From: Fennellomyces sp. T-0311
Taxonomy: Eukaryota; Mucoromycota; Mucoromycetes; Mucorales; Lichtheimiaceae
Direction: 5' to 3'
Assembly: GCA_025266875.1 (NCBI GenBank)
Contig: JALLLT010000001.1
Span: 372,001-436,000 of the forward strand
Length of the DNA stretch: 64,000 nucleotides
Below the pieces are notes generated by a model that searched no databases, was not told the origin of the DNA, and was given only the letters and a program-made list of their open reading frames with translations. Shown here piece by piece: positions 56,088-64,000 of the stretch (positions are counted from its first letter, which is position 1; every line of letters starts with the position of its first letter). Position numbers and translations under genes: made by a program.

Positions 56088-56531
56088 TCCCATTTACATT
56101 CCTTTCTCTGTCCCGATATGCGAGTCTAAAGGTTTTCTGCTTGCGGAAATGCCTTTGGCACTCGCATATCGTCTGTGTTTCCCCTTTTCTGAGGTTTACT
56201 TTGTACTGCATTTTATAGTCCATCCTAATTATCGTTTGAGCCTTGGTTCTTGTTCCGAGTTGATCTCGCCCACCAACAAATCAACGGCTCAGACAGCTTT
56301 GCATCTTGTGTACTCCTCCCCGACCACTCCTTCACTTCTTCCTTTTGTCCACTTGTATAAGGAACCCTTAAATACCATTAAAAAGCCCAAGGCGTTGACG
56401 ATGATGATTGAAATCCATAGCTCTGGAAATGTGTGTCGCACGTGCAGTGTAACCGCACGGTCGCAAAAGGCAGGTCCGCTCTCTTTACAGTCTATACGCC
56501 TTTTTTTTTCAAACACCCCCCAGCCTTTCTC

Positions 56532-56981
56532 ATGTTTCGGCGTACAGCGAGTTGGAAAAAATATGCTCAACAATTCCGTAATAAGCCAGCATCCTACTTG
56601 ACATCATTTGCCATTCTTCATGAAATCACCGCCATTATCCCGCTGCCCATTGTCTATTACAGCCTAGACTATTCAGACATTCGGATTCCGGTGCCTGAAC
56701 AAGCTGTGGCTGAAGGCAATCGCATCATGAGCAAGGTGAGAACACGTTACGGTTATGAACCACTCGATCCAGATAGTCGTGTCATGGTCAACCTAGCAAC
56801 CTCTTATGCTGTTGTCAAGGTAAATTAGTATATCAACCGTCAATTCTTATTCGTTAATTTTGGTTCTGTTTAGGCCATGCTTCCGCTGCGGATCGCTGCT
56901 TCAGTTGCACTGACCCCATTAATGGCAGAACGGTTTATTGGACCCATCGGCTCCTTGGTGACAAGATTGTTTCGCAAATAA
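56532..56981 (+). CDS. Small conserved fungal mitochondrial-type membrane protein
   Basis: Exons 56532-56819 and 56874-56981 give 131 residues. A basic start (MFRRTASWKKYAQQFRNKP) suits a mitochondrial presequence. Two hydrophobic segments follow: YLTSFAILHEITAIIPLPIV and LPLRIAASVALT. The middle (EGNRIMSKVRTRYGYE, then MVNLATSYAVVK) is conserved in fungal proteins I recall as Mrx11 (YPL041C)/DUF1279-like. The first methionine at 56433 is also in frame, but the 56532 start is preferred for its basic amphipathic beginning. Function unknown. Confidence 0.65.
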
Positions 56982-59900
56982 AGTATAGATAATTGGGTTT
57001 AGGGAGAGATAAAAGGCTGTTCTGGTTCTCGATCAGAGTGTCCATTATTGTAAAAATAGGGATGTTTTGGCAAAGTTTAAATTTCAATTCGTATCAAAGT
57101 TTCTTTTTTATTTATCTATTGGCATTGATCTGCTTTACATTACCTCTACTGAGATGCCAAAGTTCGCGTGGAAAAAATCAATTACTGAACTTGGTCGGCC
57201 CGAGAAGTGTATCGGCATGCACCAGTACAAATGCATAATGATTCTATGGCTCGTGCATTCAAGGGGTTCGTGTGTCTGAGATTTTTTTTGGCAGTAAATA
57301 GATGATGGTATCACACACATATTGACCGGTATGGTGACAACATACATGCTTTGTACAAGATAACCCCCCCTCCCTCGGATAAATTAATAATATCGATAAA
57401 TTGCAATAGTAGACGCGTAAGATCCCCAATTCTCTTTCTGATAGATTATCAATGAAAGCAAATCCATATCCGTCAACTTTTTTTCGATCAGATCGATAAA
57501 TATCCGTCTGCTTACTTTGGAAATTCTGATGTCCATGCCATCTCGTGTGTACATACTGTCATTATCCTCCCTGTTCCCCTTTTATCTTTCTCACTGAAAC
57601 CATTATATTATATATCAGAGTTATCATCAGAACTCCTCCTATTTCTTTCTTCACATCCGCAGCATAGCACGATAAAAAGAAAGTAGTTGGAATATACAAC
57701 AATACTTAATAAATGATTCAAAGCCTCTTATGTTTATTGCCTTAAACGTATATGGTTAATTACATTCTGATTACATGTTGCATCGATCGCGTTAAAATTT
57801 GACTGTCAATATTCCCTTGGTGTGTGATTCCCAAGACTCTGGTATAAAAAAGGAGGATTACGCGCAAAAGGGTCTCATGACATGATATCACCGCATGAGT
57901 TACGGGACATATCGTCTGCTGGTTTACAAAATTGCAAAGTACCACCTAGAAAAGCAATCACACTCCTACGATTTGAACACAAGACATCGTAACTTAAAAA
58001 AACGCGATTCGCGCGATTGTTGCATGGATCGCTCGAAAGAGGAACGTGCTTTAATCAAGTTGTTACGCTATGGCTGCTGTAACACCAATGTGCGTTCCAG
58101 TCATGTGTTTGTGCCAAACCTTAGTTATTCAACTTTTTGGTATTTCAAATTGGCACCACGCTCGGTATTTCAGATTCTGGACCATTGTGAACTTACCGTC
58201 ATTTTTTTTAGCACTGGCACACGCAATTGAACCAAAGTCTTTTCAGGTTGAGATACAGCAAATACCTACTTGGCCATAATAAATAGCCATTTATTATTAA
58301 TCAAGAGATTACAAGTTGGCTTAAGTAGGGTGGTTGATGATTCTGAAAGCCGTGTTGCAATTCTAATTTGCGTCCGAGATCGCCTTCAAAAGTCAATTGC
58401 TCATCGCATTGTCGTTGGCAAAATGATTTACTGTCATTGAAACACCAAGTGTTGGTCTAGGCATCTCCACGGCCAGAAAATCTCCACATGAATAAGCTCG
58501 AGAGTGGTCGACACTGCCTTGGCATTGTTTGCAGGCACATTAACTCCCGATTGCATTGCGCCTCTTGCTTTAACGTTCGCCATCAGCACATACCTATCCA
58601 TTGTAATTTCGAGCACATTTACTATGCATGGTACATTCTTTCGACTCGTCGGATACAGTGATTGATGATTACTGTGGTGAGAGAGAATAGATCGAGAAAA
58701 ACAGTAAGTTCTGTGAGAATCGAATATGTCTTTATTATGTTAACGGTTCTCTCTATTTATATTGCTCGAGATAAAACTCATAATCAAATAGCCGTGGTCG
58801 GGAGGATGCCATATCGTATAGCCGACACGGCAATGTTTCTAGACTTCTTGGAAGATCTAGTCAAGCCGGAAGGCTGTCAATGTATTATTCAGGTACCGTT
58901 ATACGTTTACCCGGTAGTGCCGACTAGCTAGTACCTTGGATACCACAATTACAAAAGACAAAGCAGAAGAAAACTCATCAAACCCATTCTTATGAAGTCG
59001 TATGTTTCATCAAGGATCGTACATGAAACGCTAACATGCATCCGTCAAGATCATGTCGAATGGACATAATATTCTTCCCAAGGATAATAGTGTATCCATG
59101 CCTCGTTGTATTACCTTACAGACTTTGTCGACAGTCGTTTCTGAAGTATATGCAACTTCATGAATTGTTATGTAAAAGTGATACCCCCGCTGCTATCAAC
59201 CTAACTAGATGTAACGGCTTGAATTCATTCCCTACCCATCGCAGTAAATAAATAGCTCTAACAGCTACGTCGTTGCACCATGGAGCCTTGCCGCGGGAGA
59301 CAAAGCTCCAATATGTTTAGTAGACCTAAGAGTGTGCAGGCAATGGTTGCGCTTATAGTTATTTACGCGATGTCGCGAGCGGTGAGCCGTGGCGGCGGGT
59401 TTGATTAAATAATAGGCAAATATTGAATCAAATGGCTTCTGAATAAATTGATGATCTAGCTTACTATTGTGTAAAGAAGTATTGCTTTAATAGAATGATA
59501 AGTTTGGTTTTTCAAAAATAGGAACTTGGAAAATAACCATCAGAAAGTAATGTTTAAGAAGGAAAGGACCTATACAATTTCTTTACTGTGTATAGTAGGT
59601 AGAACGATTGACTTTGAAGAAGGCACAGGGTTCTTTTCTGCTTATCATTACCCACAGTGGCAACAGGATTGTTAATCGGAGTAGTTGATGCAGCAGTGGA
59701 TTCGATTGTTGTTGTGATTTTGATACTGGATTCACATGGTGATTATACGGTCACCCAGGGAGGTGCTTAATGATACTTCAGAAGTAACTGGACAACGTGT
59801 GAAACTCCATAGCTTACTCAAAGGGATACCAGTAAGTGTAGCGGCCTGCGTTGCTGACACTTTATGATGATATACTGTTCAAATCTCAGTAGCTTTTTGA

Positions 59901-62900
59901 GCAAAGCTTAGTTTGTACGACTAAATATACTTACAGCTTCTGAAAGATCGATGTGCAAACTGGCGAAGCTGGATTGCAATTGCTGCGTCAAAGTCAGAGG
60001 ATCTACTTTTGACCACAATAGTAAAGGAAGGCAGGCGACATTAACTCCTACGTGGCATTGCGCTCAGTAAACTCCCAAACACTTCAACGTTTTTGTGCTG
60101 GCAGTAATTCCATAATACTATGATACGTATGGCCGAAATGGAGCTGGTTATGGTGCTACAGTATTGTTGGTAAGCTTGTGCATGTATATAAATCGAGAAG
60201 AAAGTCATTGGGTTCCTATCTCATAATAAAATAGTGCGACTGTGAGTAAAGTAGATAAGCAGAAGTTTATTGATAATGCGAACACTCTATTTTGACTTCT
60301 CCATCCTCCTAACTAAATATTTCTGGAATCTTATGCTATTCTGAATAAATGTACCAAGCAGGAACTTGGTAGCTGTTCTGGTAAAAGATTTTTTCTGGAC
60401 AAGGTCTCGTACCCTACACGAAGATTCGTTCCTGGATAAATTTGGGTTTATACGAACCAATAAGATTTGATAATTCTAGGCGACCTTGCAAGGTTGCAGT
60501 TTTCAAAACCAGAAATAACGTAACAATAGCATGCGCATTATGTAACACAACAAGAATCGTTTTGGAGGCTCACAGACACCGCTCATTAGACTGTCCCCAA
60601 TAATAGTTGATACCACTAAACATTCGCAGCCACGTGTACATATTCGGTTAGTCTGCTAAAAGAATATTCACTTGTATACTGCAAAATTCGATGTGTGTCA
60701 TCCCGTTTCTACATTAAAAAACTTTGTACGAGGAAACACGTTCTAAAAGATGATCATCATCACTATACATATTTAAGTTACGAACCATTTTCGTATTCCT
60801 CTTAATTCGTTTTCTATTATATCGGAAGAGACCATCAAGTGTCTCCGCGACCGTTATCCTTTACAATTAATCGTCTAATTGCCATCATGTGCTGTTCCAT
60901 TTTAGGATTACACGATAAGTTTCCAAAGAAGAAGTATACATAATTGTGCTTTCTAACAGGTATTGGTCCCACGCTCTACCTACGGGGACAACAATGTTTG
61001 TGTGCCTCCATTTGTGCAATGTTAGTTACATGACACTTTCTCTCACGACACAATGGCCTTGCTACGCAATCCAACTCCAAGACATGCTCCTTGTGCAGAC
61101 TCTCTGCTAAGAGATCTGAATGTCCCTAACGCTTTATGTGAATTATCCAAGGAGACCAATTCTGTACCACAGCTGGTGGATGTTCCACTGCAAGAATTTT
61201 TAGGTGCACATTCTAGCTGAAACGAGGTACAGCTCCTAGAAACCAATCCATACAGTTCAAAGAGCTCTACTAAATTCGCTATTTAAGCTCATCAGGTCAA
61301 AGGATCCCGCATTTGCAAAGCATGTATCTGATGGCGACTGTAATTTTTCGTCAAATACACATGCACAAGCAATTATGGAAAGCTACAACAAGAAGAACAC
61401 TGTGGAGGAGATAAGAGAACGGAAGGAGAGAATCAAACTAAATCAGCGTATACTCTGCTTAGCACACCTATGGGAATAGTAGCAAAGCAGATGAATGGAG
61501 AGCCACAATGGCGCAGACAAGACCAACGCTTATGTTGGCTTCAGATAAACCACCTCCGCGATCGACGATTAATAATGCCCAAGCCAATATAAAAATCGAT
61601 AAATAAATACGCGCACGATATGGATTACCAATGGAAGGAAGAATAGAGCTGATATACTTCATCATCATTGTCACAACTTGATTGCACCTTGGAGAGCTGG
61701 AGGCGACTACACGGCCAAGATAAGGAGACCACTACTGGATACGCTGTTACTGAGAAAGGCATGTGGGCAAAAGTGAGAGTGGTACCTTATAATATTATCT
61801 GCTCATTTACTGTCATCCCGATTAATCTTCGGGACTTAGTAGTAAGTTAGTAAGCTCATATTCAGGTATTAAAAGCAAGTCTAACACTCGCTTCAACGAT
61901 CCGTGCATCTGGTTCAAAAAATATGCGCAAGCGAGTATGTCAGCGTTCGAAGATAAGGCTATGATTTTGAGTAAGTTGCACCAAACCTTTTCAGGTGTGT
62001 ATATACTTCCTTAAATTTTTGATGAGTATTGCAAAATTCGATATGTAACGTCTCATTACATTTGCAAACCCTTTATATATTTTTGACTGGTGATGCAGAC
62101 TACACTATAACTTAATGCATGAATGAGCTTTGGAAGCGCTTGCCTTCGTAGTTGCCAAAGTAGCCAAACCTCAAGGGTGACTGCGATAAATTACACGGTC
62201 TCATACATGATCTCGCATGAAAACTATATAGATGAATTTTCCAATGTGATACTGCACAACTTTCTAGTAGAAGTTTTAATTCAATTGAAATATTTTATAA
62301 CCTTTGAATACTTTTGAAGATTTAAACTTCCCGAGAAATTTTTCCTCCATGTGCCAGGTCCAAAGACAAAACGATCGGCAAAGGGAGCATAGAATTCATA
62401 ATTGATCTTCATCTCATTTTCAACAAGAAAATAGTACGATGTGAACGCGCGAGTGGGAGAGAATAGCAAGGAGCGTAAAAAGTCCAAACGAAAAGATTAT
62501 ATGTGCTATGTGGAAATGCCCATAAAAGAAGCCGAAAAAAGTTCTAGACAATTTGTGATATTGAATAGAGCCATACACACAGTGTGTGTCATCATGGATA
62601 ATCTAATTGAACAGTGTGCGCTATTTTTTTTCATATTCCATTTGAAAAACCACCCGATTGGACTGCACAGAGTGACTGGATCAATTCATCTATACAAGTC
62701 AAGCTTATTCAAATGTAACTAATAAATAGATAATCACATTCGCGAAAACGAGAGGATAAGAAAGGCCTTACTTAAAATCGTACTCTTTATCATCGAGTGT
62801 ACCCAATATCTGCTGCAGTACCGTCGTTGGGTGCGGGGCGGGCGTAGACCACCGGTAATTTTTCATCCTCAAACGGCCAATGCTTTCAGACCGTTCCCAA

Positions 62901-64000
62901 AAGGATATGGACCGATCGTAGCGACCGTGTATTGGGAAGGAGCGTGAGTGTAGAGTGTAAAGTTGCATTTTTCATAAGAACGCTTACATACGAGTGGGTT
63001 ATTGCGAGTAACGAAGTAAGCACGTGTCAAGAAGAAATTGCTGTCGTTACGGCGAGAGAATTACATGATTTGGACATTATACAACATACCTAAGCAACCA
63101 CTATCATCAAAAGACATACAGTCTGTCTTAACGCATTTAACATGTTATTCAACGAATCACTTTATATCAATGACTTGCTGTTATATCTCTGTATTCAGTT
63201 TCACTGGGCTACGTTGTTATAGGAGACTTAGAGCATCATACAGCTACTTGTTATATCCACGCTTCAACCATTGTCCATGCAGATAACATGTGCCTTGTCT
63301 ATGACAAATAACATGGTCTACCCTTTTCTGCTCTTCTCAATGCCAAAGAACTTCTCTAGTTAACTCATACACATTCTATTTCTCTATTTCAGCTCTTATC
63401 GAGAACATTTTCATACACAATTCTCCACTTTGCACGCGTACTTCTACTACAACAACGTACGACTTCTTTTAAATGAGTTTCTGACTGAGAATATCGATCT
63501 ACACATTACCTTTGGGATCCTGCCAGACTTGCCAGGACCGTGCTTGTTTGGGCACCTCTATTCAGGCCACCACCCCTAACTGATGCCTGTAAAATCCGGT
63601 ACTAAACAGTCGTTCCTACGACCTACGTACCTTCCTGAACTATGAGCCCTAGTATGTTGTTTTAAAGTCATTGGGAATCTTGTGGATCGTTGTACCGGGC
63701 GAAAAAATTGTCCAGAGGGATCAAAATATTGGGATTCTTTCTTGGATCGTCTGCGCCTAGAACTACCTTCTCATATACTATCGTGACTAAAACACCGATA
63801 GATATTGTTGGCGCCGTTTTGAGTCAGGTGTACAGTAGTCGGTTGTCGTATAAATCGGTAGTTGAGTACACCAAAATAGAGTGAGCACCAGCAACAATAT
63901 CGTTTGTTACGGACGTTTGTATGGAGGGATCCTAAAGAGGATTGAGGATTGGAAATAGAAAATGGGTAGTAAAGCAGATTGTCTTTATTGCTTGATCGAT
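56982..64000. other. Gene-poor right end
   Basis: About 7 kb, AT-rich, with only short frames (for example 57895-58230 plus, 58434-58616 minus, 62768-62968 minus). Two weakly similar segments at about 58530-58575 and 60030-60080 hint at decayed duplicated sequence. No gene, tRNA or repeat array could be supported. Confidence 0.5.

Noticed and set aside
57895..58931. Plus-strand frames of 90-110 codons
   Set aside because: No domain, no splice-supported extension and AT-rich codon use; likely chance.

Overview
The window is nuclear DNA from a filamentous fungus, most likely an early-diverging Mucoromycota (Mucorales-type) species. Genes have many short GT-AG introns (about 40-110 nt) and AT-rich spacers. 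It carries a true ferritin, a Plavaka-type transposase, an O-fucosyltransferase-family enzyme and a CYP51. Exon structures below were worked out by hand from splice signals and reading-frame continuity; most were checked by summing exon lengths to whole codons.

Left part (1-13 kb): a very large chromodomain plus ankyrin-repeat protein runs leftwards out of the window. After a spacer with a 20-bp tandem repeat come two tandem F-box/LRR paralogues with identical coding-exon lengths. At 14.17-20.30 kb lies a transposon of about 6.1 kb with 15-bp inverted termini. It holds two divergent genes: an apparently intact 960-codon Plavaka transposase with an N-terminal C2H2 finger, and a second multi-exon gene of unknown function.

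Middle (22-37 kb): a class III aminotransferase with at least eight single-base indels, a small unknown gene, a BCDIN3/MEPCE-type RNA cap methyltransferase, eIF1A, a SWIB-domain protein, CYP51 (lanosterol 14-alpha demethylase), an unrecognised secreted or membrane protein made of three related ~110-residue units, and a coiled-coil gene with an in-frame stop. Three genes between 22 and 29.3 kb show frame breaks without obvious base-substitution decay, which could be consensus error or recent inactivation.

Right part (40.5-57 kb): compact and gene-dense. It holds a DHHC palmitoyltransferase (Erf2-like), a GDP-fucose O-fucosyltransferase-family protein divergent from ferritin, an Afg2/Drg1-type AAA ATPase divergent from a Yak1-type DYRK kinase, a MAPEG/MGST3 enzyme, a two-finger C2H2 factor and a small mitochondrial-type membrane protein. 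The last 7 kb (57-64 kb) and the 37-40.5 kb stretch contain nothing I can support as a gene.

The genes are mostly unrelated housekeeping functions; there is no biosynthetic cluster. The best candidates for something undescribed are the two-gene Plavaka element, the triplicated-repeat protein at 34.3-35.6 kb, and the chromodomain-ankyrin giant.
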